Of a DNA stretch of 9,610 nucleotides, positions 1 through 8,100 are shown piece by piece. Both the position numbers and the translations under genes were made by a program. The stretch is from JAVBNU01 sp964617065 (lineage in GTDB: Bacteria > Cyanobacteriota > Vampirovibrionia > Gastranaerophilales > Gastranaerophilaceae), in assembly GCA_964617065.1 (NCBI GenBank), contig CAZTVM010000075.1, positions 1 to 9,610 of the forward strand, in the 5' to 3' direction. Below the pieces are notes generated by a model. That model saw only the letters and a program-made list of their open reading frames with translations, made no database searches and was not told where the DNA came from. How positions within the stretch are numbered: the stretch's first letter is position 1; each line of letters opens with the position of its first letter.

Positions 1-204
1 TCTCTTGTTGATGCCTATGATTCAATGGTGTCTGATAGAGCATACAGAGGTGCCCTTACTCATGAAGCTGCGGTTGCTGAAATCAAAAAACATTCTGGTG
101 CGCAGTTTGACCCTCATTTAGTTGATGTTTTTGACTCAATTTGTTATGACCCGATGATGGGGATTGAAACTCTTGAGCCAGACGAATATGAACTAGAAAA
201 TTAG
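1..204 (+). CDS. HD-GYP-type phosphodiesterase, C-terminal fragment
   Basis: The frame is open from base 1 and gives 67 residues before TAG at 202-204; the start lies outside the window. The segment DAYDSMVSDRAYR, followed by a helix and then SGAQFDPHLVDVF, matches the end of the HD-GYP domain (usual form: DvYDALTSDRPYR ... GTQFDPxlVexF). HD-GYP proteins typically hydrolyse cyclic di-GMP and often carry an N-terminal response-regulator receiver or sensor domain, but neither that part nor the HD and GYP residues are visible here. About 20 acidic, probably unstructured residues (ETLEPDEYELEN at the end) follow the domain. The gene stops 14 bases before the GH13-like gene on the same strand, so the two are probably cotranscribed. 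The family call is fairly sure; activity and input signal cannot be judged from this fragment. Confidence 0.8.
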   Translation, partial: SLVDAYDSMVSDRAYRGALTHEAAVAEIKKHSGAQFDPHLVDVFDSICYDPMMGIETLEPDEYELEN

Positions 205-218
205 TTGAGGGTATTTTT

Positions 219-2510
219 ATGTTCTCGTTTTTATCTTTTTTATTCAAATCTAAAAACAAATCGACGGATTTAGAAGCTAATTTCGCTTCGATTTGGTCTG
301 ATTTGAAAAATTTGTATGATTTTAAATCTATATCGCCTGAACGAAAAAAAATTCTCAAAAAATTAATTGATAAAAATGGTTATTTGCCTTATTCTCACAT
401 TAAGGCTCTTGAAGAATTGAGCAATGCTGAGGTGCTATTGTGTCTTGAGCTAATATTAAAAAATAACAAAATCTACAAAGATGACAAATTTACATTTACT
501 TCTACAAGTAGATATCCGGCATATAGAGCTGGCTTTTCTAATTCTGATTGGTTAAAAAAAGAACAACATAATATTAAATTAATAAATTTAGCTGCTCTTG
601 CTGATGGCAATTTGTCAGATGATACCGGAAAATTTATGGATTGGCTCAAACAAGTTATTATTTTACCTTCCGGTATTCCTGAAAAAGGTGTACTCGCTAC
701 TACCATTTATTTAGTGCCTTTTCACCCTCGAGAATTCGGCTGCGCTTATTTGCCAACTGCTTCTGATGTAAGTCAAAACATTGAGGATAAATTTCTTAGC
801 GATAACTTAAATCTTGATGTTAATGAGCAAGTCAAACTATTTATATTGATTGCTCAATTAGCTGGTCACAGTGTAATTTATGATATTTTACCCCAAACTT
901 GCAGATATTCGAAAATAGTTTTGGCTAATCCACAAATTGCTCGCTGGTTCGACATCAATGAGTTGATTGAAAAGTATAAACAACTTGTTGATAATGTAGC
1001 TGATAAGCTTAAAACTAAATATGACGCTGATGATATTGATGTTATCACAAAGATTTTTAAATCTAATTTATCAAGTGGTTCGGAAGATTTGAGCGAGTTT
1101 TATAAAACTATATACAATGAATTTGAAATAGCACTTGCCGATCAAAAAAAAGAACTATCTGAAAAGATGTTACTGAAAGACTCACAAGCTAATTTATTAC
1201 CGAAAATAAAAGATGTTATAGCGAAAACCAACAATAAGAAAAGCAATGCAAAACTTTCTGAGTCTGATATCACAAATCAAGGACTAACAATACAAAAATT
1301 AATTGACAAGGGCTTTTGGCCTGCTCCTGGTGGCGCTTGGTGTTCTTGTGGGGTGCCTGTATTCAACAAAATGGACGAATGTGGCGGTTACCCTACATTC
1401 AAACATTATGATGTCAAAGGTAATGATGTCACTGAATTCGCTAATTTGGATTGCCAAACTCCTTTTTATTTCGTTTATCTTGAAAATGGTTTATTCAATA
1501 AAAATGTAGTCGATTTTTTTGTAAAATATATGGTAAAACTGCAAGCTGACTTTAAATTTGACGGTTTCAGAATTGACCATATTGACCATGTAGTTGATTA
1601 TATTTCTGAAAAAAACGGTATTCCCATTAGCTACCGTGCACCTCGTGCTGTTTTAGCAAAATTAAACTCTACTATGAAATCAAAAATCAAGCATTTTGCT
1701 ATTTTAGCTGAGTACATGCTATGGGACAATTTTTATAAAGAATACCATCAAGATATGAATTTTGACTTACTTTGGGGCAATGATATAATCTCCCAAATGG
1801 ATAAAAATCCTGCAAATATTATTGCTGACAATCAATATTTGGAAAATTATAACAGCGATTTGCCTCAAAAATTTAAACCACTTTCTGTTCTAAAAACCTA
1901 CAACAACCAAGATGGTGAATTTAAAGCTATTTTTCAATACCCTGGACAGCTTAGTGAGGAAGGTGCTTTATTCAAATGGTTTAAGTTTAAATTTTTACCT
2001 GGTGGAAAACTAGCGCAAAGACCTGTTATGTATGTTGATGGTGACGAGTCCTTTACTCAAACAGGTTTAGAGTCTGTTATAGGTGCTGAAATATCCTTAA
2101 AAAGAGCGAAAAATTATGCCTTTTACGAAAAATTTACAGCAATTAACAAATTTGCATTAAATAATGAATTGACTCGTGAAGGTGAAGCTGAAATTCTTAC
2201 TCAAGATGATGATGGTTTTGTATCTTGGCTTGTTTCAAAAGACCCACTAAAAACATCTTTGTTGATTGTAGCAAACTATCAAGCGCCTACTGAAATGGTT
2301 AGAAATGAATGTGGTGATTTTGTCGAAAAACGAGGTATTTCGATAGAGGACAAAGTCGTAAATCTTCCTTGTGACTATAAAATTTTATCTCAAATTATTT
2401 ACGACTCAGCTAAAAAAGAGTTTGTTGAACTGCCTCATGACCCGGTTAGTAAGCTTGATTTTAGTGAAATAATGCCGAGTGAGTTTTTTATATATAAAGT
2501 TACGAGATAA
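219..2510 (+). CDS. GH13-like (alpha-amylase superfamily) glycosidase-related protein, cytoplasmic
   Basis: This is a 763-residue protein. The ATG at 219 has GAGGG at 207-211, seven bases upstream. No signal peptide is convincing, so I infer a cytosolic protein. Residues 1-150 are a charged helical N-terminal region of unknown role. GH13 barrel landmarks follow in order: IYLVPFHPREFGCAYLP (163-179), then GHSVIYDILPQ (216-226, motif I, D222, lacking the usual NH), then DGFRID (448-453, motif II, candidate nucleophile D453), then ILAEYM (495-500, motif III, candidate acid E498), then YNNQD (561-565, motif IV, candidate D565), and LPGG..RPVMYVDGDE (593-610), matching the family's PGxPxxYxGxE block. 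A beta-rich C-terminal part (about 660-763) would fit the usual all-beta domain. About 220 residues separate motifs I and II, unusually many, with a charged helical stretch at 250-350. Family members act on alpha-glucans, so a glycogen or maltodextrin role is plausible; the substrate is not readable. The frame ends 11 bases inside the convergent oxidoreductase gene. Confidence 0.75.
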   Translation: MFSFLSFLFKSKNKSTDLEANFASIWSDLKNLYDFKSISPERKKILKKLIDKNGYLPYSHIKALEELSNAEVLLCLELILKNNKIYKDDKFTFTSTSRYPAYRAGFSNSDWLKKEQHNIKLINLAALADGNLSDDTGKFMDWLKQVIILPSGIPEKGVLATTIYLVPFHPREFGCAYLPTASDVSQNIEDKFLSDNLNLDVNEQVKLFILIAQLAGHSVIYDILPQTCRYSKIVLANPQIARWFDINELIEKYKQLVDNVADKLKTKYDADDIDVITKIFKSNLSSGSEDLSEFYKTIYNEFEIALADQKKELSEKMLLKDSQANLLPKIKDVIAKTNNKKSNAKLSESDITNQGLTIQKLIDKGFWPAPGGAWCSCGVPVFNKMDECGGYPTFKHYDVKGNDVTEFANLDCQTPFYFVYLENGLFNKNVVDFFVKYMVKLQADFKFDGFRIDHIDHVVDYISEKNGIPISYRAPRAVLAKLNSTMKSKIKHFAILAEYMLWDNFYKEYHQDMNFDLLWGNDIISQMDKNPANIIADNQYLENYNSDLPQKFKPLSVLKTYNNQDGEFKAIFQYPGQLSEEGALFKWFKFKFLPGGKLAQRPVMYVDGDESFTQTGLESVIGAEISLKRAKNYAFYEKFTAINKFALNNELTREGEAEILTQDDDGFVSWLVSKDPLKTSLLIVANYQAPTEMVRNECGDFVEKRGISIEDKVVNLPCDYKILSQIIYDSAKKEFVELPHDPVSKLDFSEIMPSEFFIYKVTR

Positions 2511-3789
2511 GCATTTTTACATCTTGAGCAACAGCCTCACCCATTGAAAAACAAGTCGGTTGAATTCGCAATGCTGCTTGAGCTTTGAATGTAGCTGACA
2601 AACACCTACCAATGATGTACAAATTCTCAATTTCCTTTGCTTTTAAGGCTTCTATTGGGAATGAATATGCCTCAGAAAACATTTCTAAGACTGAGCTAGC
2701 TTTTTCGTTGCTGTGTATATCAATGGGATAGTCTGAGTATGCTGCTACAGTAGTAAACTCGCTCTTTTGCAAAATATCCTGCTCTGAGTATATGTATTTT
2801 CCTTCTACTCTGCGAGACTCACGTACGCCTAGCATATCAGCTATATTTGAAATATATGATTTTTCAAATCCCTCTAAGTATTTTTTACAAAATTTGTAAA
2901 TTCTATAAACCTGTTGTCGGCCTAATATCAATGCTTTAGACACATCAGAAGGTGAAAATATATCAAAATCGCCTTTTATCGGTATTCTCGGACAATTCAG
3001 TGTGACCGTGCCGGGCATACCTGCGACTGTAAAAAGCTGAAAATAAGCACTGTCAGCCTCTTTTAAGTCGCCATTTGAGATGGCACCCTTGAATATGCCA
3101 GTAAGCCCCCATTTGTCACTATCCCATGTGTATGCAGTTGTCAAATGTATTTCACCATTGATTGTTGCGGAATTTGTGACCGTTCTGTCCTTATCAATTT
3201 CAAGTATAAATTTTTTGAATTTTTCTAAATCCACTCCTGAAATTAAAAAACGCTGTGTCAACGCTTGTTGACTTTCTTTTTTGTTTAAAAAATTACATCC
3301 GCAAATTTGCGCAAAATTTCCATCTCCTGTTGCATCTACAAAATATTTCGATAAGAAATCTAACGATAATGTTTTATCGAAATTTTGGTTTGAGCATGAG
3401 TTCAAAGAGCAAGAAATTTTTTTTAAAAAATTGTTTTCAGCGCAAACATTATTTACGCATGTGCAAAAAAGAACCTCACAGCCGACATCACAAAGCATAT
3501 CATCAAGCGCTAATTTAGCTAATTCAGGATTAAACCAGCCTTCATTTCCATCAGAATAGGTAATTTGAGCATTATAAACTTTCAATTTCTCAACAAAATC
3601 ATGAAAAAAATCACAATTAAAATCATTAGTTTGTGTTTTCATTGCAGGTGTGACGAAACCTGACGTTATTGAGCCACCGAGATGAATGTTTTTTTCTATT
3701 AACAATGTTTTTAATCCTAGCTTCGCTGCGATATAAGCGCAAGCGCAACCAGCTGTGCCTCCTCCTACTATTATCAAATCATAAATCAT
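2500..3789 (-). CDS. FAD-dependent oxidoreductase (FAD_oxidored type)
   Basis: The product is 429 residues from the ATG at 3789. That start is preferred over in-frame ATGs at 3804 and 3798 because GGAG (3799-3802) sits nine bases before it and the beta-strand of the dinucleotide fold then begins at residue 2, as is usual. Residues 3-14 (YDLIIVGGGTAG) form the Rossmann GxGxxG motif, E32 is the ribose-binding acid, and HLGG (36-39) follows. FVDATGDG (150-157) and the RESRRVEGKY segment (323-332) are typical of the FAD_oxidored group (PF12831). IIGR (392-395) and a C-terminal helix near 406-421 close the second FAD contact. Its substrate is unknown. It lies one base after the stop of the MnmD-like gene, so translation is probably coupled and the products may act in one pathway. 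MnmC's oxidase half is a DAO-type flavoprotein, so this is not a recognisable orthologue of it. The flavoprotein call is firm; the role is open. Confidence 0.85.
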   Translation of the reverse strand: MIYDLIIVGGGTAGCACAYIAAKLGLKTLLIEKNIHLGGSITSGFVTPAMKTQTNDFNCDFFHDFVEKLKVYNAQITYSDGNEGWFNPELAKLALDDMLCDVGCEVLFCTCVNNVCAENNFLKKISCSLNSCSNQNFDKTLSLDFLSKYFVDATGDGNFAQICGCNFLNKKESQQALTQRFLISGVDLEKFKKFILEIDKDRTVTNSATINGEIHLTTAYTWDSDKWGLTGIFKGAISNGDLKEADSAYFQLFTVAGMPGTVTLNCPRIPIKGDFDIFSPSDVSKALILGRQQVYRIYKFCKKYLEGFEKSYISNIADMLGVRESRRVEGKYIYSEQDILQKSEFTTVAAYSDYPIDIHSNEKASSVLEMFSEAYSFPIEALKAKEIENLYIIGRCLSATFKAQAALRIQPTCFSMGEAVAQDVKMLIS

Positions 3790-3790
3790 T

Positions 3791-4849
3791 TTATTCATCT
3801 CCATACTGTTTTTTGTAGCTTGTCGTACTCATACGATTTGAGTTTTCAATTTCGTTTAACCTGTTTTTTAAGATTATATCATCATTATCAGATAAAGTTA
3901 TATCTCTGTAACAAATACCCGCTTTCGTTTGAATTAGTCCTAATTCATATTTATTTAAAGGGATTTTTATATTAGATGACGATTTAGTTGCAATTGTACC
4001 AATGGATTTACCTGAATTGTCAACGGTTTTACCGACACAGAAGCCTGCCTGAATAAGTGCAGAGCGTATAGGCACTGCACTTGAGTAAGTAGTTAAAATA
4101 CCATTATTTGACAAAATATCGTATAAATACTTAAAAAAATCTAAAGTCCAAAGTTGAGGAGATATGTTAGGCGAAAAAGCATCTAAAAAAATGAAATCAT
4201 AGTATAATTCTTTGTTATTTTGCGCTTTCAGCCAATCTCTTGCATCCTTGCAAATACAGGATAAGGATAAATCGTTTACTCCACAGTGCTTGAGAGTCCT
4301 ATTATAGCTGCTAGAAATATAATGATAATATATATTATGTAAAAAGCGTTTTAAATTCGTTCTTGGGGTTTCAGAGTTGTCTGATTTTAATTTTTTTAGC
4401 AAAATAAAGCGCCTTTTATCTAAAAAGTTTGATATGTATCTGTTTTTATTAATAAAATTCAAAAATAAATCAAAATTATCAAATTGATTCATTATTTTTG
4501 TTAAAATTATATTTTCTATGTCTTCTGAAAATTTTGTATTTTTTAATAAACCTGATAAAAAAATTAAATTTCTTTCTTTTTCTATTGCGGTAATTTCGAC
4601 TATTGCTTTTTTATTGTTTGAATAAATGCAATTTATTGCCTGTTTTGTGTTGTATCCTATTCCGTAGCATATATCTAATATTTTTATTTTACTATTCGTT
4701 TGTACTAAATTTGCGATGGTTGATGGCAAGATAAATTTTTCATAGCTTTCTGTGAAAGCGCCATATTTTGAGTGGTAAATATCTTTTATTTTTTCGTTAT
4801 ATAATCCAATTGAGCCATCGAGTGTTTTTACGAATTTTAATTCTTGCAT
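3791..4849 (-). CDS. mnmD: MnmD/MnmC2-like (DUF752) SAM-dependent tRNA wobble-uridine methyltransferase
   Basis: This 352-residue protein resembles the DUF752 family (PF05430), which methylates the 5-aminomethyl group of (2-thio)uridine 34 in tRNA using S-adenosylmethionine. Visible landmarks are GLYNEKIKDIYHSKYGAFTE (15-34, the family's N-terminal YxExfxdxYHS..GA..E block), ILDICYGIGYNT (57-68, SAM-binding glycine loop), KDARDWL (201-207), DFIFLDAFSP (218-227, active-site region) and PQLWT (231-235). TYSSA (254-258), a GTIATKS strand (284-290) and LIQTKAGICYRD (305-316) follow. The last segment and the CYGxGYNT form are what I remember of cyanobacterial members. Residues about 105-190 carry an extra Lys/Asn/Phe-rich stretch, making the protein longer than the usual 250-310 residues. 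The start at 4849 has only a weak AGAGA-type ribosome site, and the 4888-4916 promoter lies just upstream. The oxidoreductase follows after one base. The family call is confident; the exact tRNA substrate is inferred. Confidence 0.8.
   Translation of the reverse strand: MQELKFVKTLDGSIGLYNEKIKDIYHSKYGAFTESYEKFILPSTIANLVQTNSKIKILDICYGIGYNTKQAINCIYSNNKKAIVEITAIEKERNLIFLSGLLKNTKFSEDIENIILTKIMNQFDNFDLFLNFINKNRYISNFLDKRRFILLKKLKSDNSETPRTNLKRFLHNIYYHYISSSYNRTLKHCGVNDLSLSCICKDARDWLKAQNNKELYYDFIFLDAFSPNISPQLWTLDFFKYLYDILSNNGILTTYSSAVPIRSALIQAGFCVGKTVDNSGKSIGTIATKSSSNIKIPLNKYELGLIQTKAGICYRDITLSDNDDIILKNRLNEIENSNRMSTTSYKKQYGDE
3797..3802 (-). promoter_or_regulatory. Shine-Dalgarno of the oxidoreductase, inside the end of the MnmD-like gene
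   Basis: On the - strand GGAGAT lies within the last codons of the upstream gene; from its GGAG there are nine bases to the ATG at 3789, and the upstream stop TAA (3791-3793) falls in that spacer. This decides the start of the oxidoreductase and suggests that ribosomes ending the methyltransferase feed the next gene. Confidence 0.6.
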
Positions 4850-4887
4850 TCTTTCTCTTTTGTCTTTTTTGCAACTATAATATTATC

Positions 4888-4916
4888 ACTATATTTCTAA
4901 TAGTATTCTTTTTCAA
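4888..4916 (-). promoter_or_regulatory. Sigma-70-type promoter of the MnmD-oxidoreductase operon
   Basis: Read on the - strand, TTGAAA (4916-4911), a 17-base spacer and TATAGT (4893-4888) each match the consensus hexamers at five of six positions. Transcription would start near 4880, giving a leader of about 30 bases before the ATG at 4849. GATAAT at 4886-4881 is a less well spaced alternative -10. No operator-like repeat is evident nearby. Confidence 0.6.
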
Positions 4917-4960
4917 AGCAATATTTTTTTTTGCATTATTTAATCAAATTTGTATTACAT

Positions 4961-5003
4961 AAAAACTACATTATGATTTTATATTTATTATATCATAGTA
5001 GTT
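4961..5003 (-). terminator. Candidate AT-rich hairpin terminator after the large EF-hand gene
   Basis: AACTAC (4964-4969) pairs with GTAGTT (4998-5003), and TATGAT (4972-4977) pairs with ATCATA (4992-4997). There is a two-base bulge and a 14-base loop. On the - strand the stem is followed directly by five T (4965-4961), as in an intrinsic terminator. It lies about 190 bases past the stop of the large gene and before the next promoter, which fits termination of that transcript. On the + strand the same hairpin is followed by GCTTTTT, so it could act in both directions. The stem has few G-C pairs, so strength is doubtful. Confidence 0.4.
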
Positions 5004-5189
5004 GCTTTTTATTAATAATGTTATCGGTATATTTCATTTAGTAATAATATGCTGTGATTATTTTGATTTTAGAGTTTATATTTGTAAATTAGCATTGAGT
5101 ATCTAACTTAATAACATGAAATGCTGCAGGTTGCACGTATTAACTGCTAAGCTTCTTGTTTCATAGTATAACTTACTTTGAATTATGCT

Positions 5190-8100
5190 TTATAACTGGT
5201 TGAAAATTAAGCGAGGTACGAATGTTTGGCTTTCACCTTCACCGGTTGCTTCTATTTTTACACTGGTTTCGCCATTGTTTGTTTCTGTTGGTTTGTATAG
5301 TGAGCCCCATAGATTTTCTGCTTTGATTTTACCATCAGTGACTTTGTCAAGGTTATCTATTTCAGCTAGATGTACAGATAGTTCATCTGCTGAAATTATA
5401 TTGTCATAATTTGTATCTATTTTATTTGCCAGAGTTTCAACTCTCAAAACAAATTCATTATATAATGGTGAGTTTATAGGATACATTTCAGGATTAATTT
5501 TGCTCTTTTTTGCACTTATAAATTCATCTTTTGAGACATTACCATCGATGTCTGTATCATAGGATTTTAATAAATTTTGAGCAAAAACATTATACCCTGT
5601 ATTAATTGCTGTATCACCAGTTAAACCACCTGTTAAGTCTATTTCAGTATTTTCATCACCGCTTGGCGTCCATTTTGAAGTAGCGAGACTAAAATAATGA
5701 GTAGCTTGTGGTCCTTCTGTATTAGCTGCGACATCTACAGGAGAATTTGGAGCTGTATATAATTGTCCTATTTGCGCTTGCGTAATTTTCTCAGCGTCAG
5801 CTCTGAAAGTGCTGTCAGTGCTAGTCCATGTTGTATCTGGCTGTTGCCATACATATTCTACATTGGCTTCATTATCTGTAATTGTTACAAAATCTTCAGT
5901 TATCATTTGATACTGCGTTCTAGTTAGATATTTAGTTGATCCAGTAGTAGTACTATAATTAGGATTAGGTATTGTACTAAAAGCGATCAACTCCTGAAAA
6001 TATTCATGTGTTTTATTACCTTCGGGCAAAGAAGATGATATTTCGTTGAAAAAAGCACTAATATTTTGCCAACTCTGGGAGTCATTTTTTTCTTTTTGAG
6101 GGAAGTAAGTTTTCTTCAAAGCTTCTTTCCATGGTCTTAACGCATTTATACCAAGCTTGTAAAGATACCATTTGTTTAGTTCATCTTTTGCTACACATAA
6201 CTCTTTGTACTCTGCATCAAGTTTTTTTCTGTTTTCTGCTGTTGGGTCCTTTTCATAATCTATTTTCGTAGATTGGAACTTAATATTTAAGTCTTTATAT
6301 TTTTTTTCTATTTCTTCAAATTTTTCTTCGATTTGACAACCATTCATCGCTTGTCCTTCACCTGTTTGGGGATAACTTAGTTCTGTTGCAGGAATTGATT
6401 TAGCTGCAGCCATGAAGGTATCTTTGACAGGTATTTGTGGGCATGAAGTGCCGAGTTTAACTTTTAGCGCTGTTACTTCTTGTTCTATCGCACTCAACTT
6501 AGTGTTTAATGCATCAATCCTTGCTTTCAAAGATTCTTTTTGAGCTTCAGGTATCTTACAGATGGCTGCATTTAGGTCAGTACGAGCTTGAGCCACGATA
6601 GTATTTAAGCACGTTAAATTCCGTTCAGCTGTTGCAAAGTTTTCAAAGGCTAATTGAGAAGCATCGAAGTGGTCCTTATCAGTTTTTGTTTTGTCATTAA
6701 ACACATTAATTTGCTCTGTAACTGTATTCAATTGGATATTTATATTATTAAAGTAGTTGTTGAAACCAGTCCTTTCATCATTAGCGTCAATTTTTTTGAC
6801 TAGAGTTGTATCAGCCTCTATGAGTGAACTAACCTGCGTCAAAGCTGCTACTTGATTGTTGCGCACTGTTATTTTGATATCGTTTTCTTTTTCTGCGGTC
6901 AACTCAACTCCATCTGCTTTAATACTACTAACAAGAAGATTTTGATCATTACCGTTCAAATATTTCATTGCATTAATTTTTGAAATATTAGCGTCTAAAT
7001 CAGTTTTTGCTACACCGCTATCAGTCTTGCAAGTAAACTCATAATAAGCTTTACAAACTGCTTCAAATTCCTCTTTGGCGGCGTTACTAGCTTTAGCTGC
7101 AGCTTCGTGAAGAGCTATCAGACCATTTTCCAAAACTTTAATTTGTGCGTTGATATCTTCTTTTGTTTTTTCAGGCAATCCTTCAATTTCTAATTGTTTA
7201 TTCAAGTTCCTAATTTGTTCTATTATTATTGTTTTTTGACCGATTAAAGTTTCAATCGTTGCGTTAATTTTACCTAATTGAACAAATGCACCGTTGTCGC
7301 CATCAAAATCCTCATTTGTTTTGAGACTATCAGCTGCAGGAAGTTTTTCAACTAACTTTCCTATTTCAGCGGTCTGAGTAGCAATTGCATTTGCTATTGT
7401 CCCTGCTTGAGTTGTAACTATACCCTCTTCTAATGTCTCTACATAGACTGATTTTGATTCGACTATTGCATTATTAGCAGCGTCAACTTTTCCTTGTGTG
7501 GTAATTTCATTAACTATTGCATTAGTATACGTGTCAGTAATAGTAGTAATAGTAGTAATTAATGCACCAGCTTTTTCTTTTAGCGCAGCTGATACGCTTG
7601 GATTATTTTTTATTGCAGTCAGTTTCGCATTTATTTGACTAAATTTGTTCAGTTCTGTGTTAATCTTATTTACTATTTCTTCGACATTGATTTTCTTTTT
7701 TCTTTTCTCCATTTCAGTTGCAACTTCACCGCTAAGAACATAATTGATAGTATCTTGTAATTGTTTTTGTAACTTTTCAATATTTGCCTTAATTGTATTT
7801 ATTTCTGTTTGAATTGCCGTTATACCGTCAGCACTTGCGGTGAGATTTGTTATTTCCGCTGTGGCAGGTATTTCATTTAATTTTTTATCTGGTTTTGCAA
7901 CAGTCGCAGACACTGTGGGTGTAGAGATTGTGTCATTTTCATCAATTTTGCCATCCCCATTAGTATCTAAAAGGGTTGTAGCGGCTTCATCAAGCTTTTC
8001 TACTGATGTTTTATAATCTTTGTCAACTTTATCAGTGATTTCTACAAAATCAATGGTCTTAGTGCCTTTCGCTTTTGCAGCTGCAATGTCGCTTTCTTTA

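Larger units (their letters stand above)
4850..5189. other. Intergenic region between the EF-hand protein gene and the MnmD operon
   Basis: These 340 very AT-rich bases hold the - strand promoter of the MnmD-like gene (4888-4916) and a candidate hairpin terminator (4961-5003). The part next to the large gene (5004-5189) is the presumed 3' untranslated region. It contains a weak bulged hairpin around 5126-5147 (GCAG paired with CTGC) but no clear uridine-tract terminator. I see no credible small gene, RNA gene or known riboswitch. Confidence 0.6.

Noticed and set aside
3255..3559. Two overlapping + strand reading frames
   Set aside because: They lie antisense inside the oxidoreductase gene, whose motifs clearly identify the coding strand.
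2500..3789. Naming the flavoprotein as the MnmC oxidase domain
   Set aside because: Its DATGDG and RESRRVEGKY segments fit the FAD_oxidored group rather than the DAO-type fold of MnmC, so orthology is not supported.
4768..4962. A small + strand reading frame encoding a hydrophobic, Phe/Leu-rich peptide
   Set aside because: It is antisense to the start of the MnmD-like gene and its promoter; the Phe/Leu/Ile bias is what T-rich DNA gives by chance, and no ribosome site is evident.
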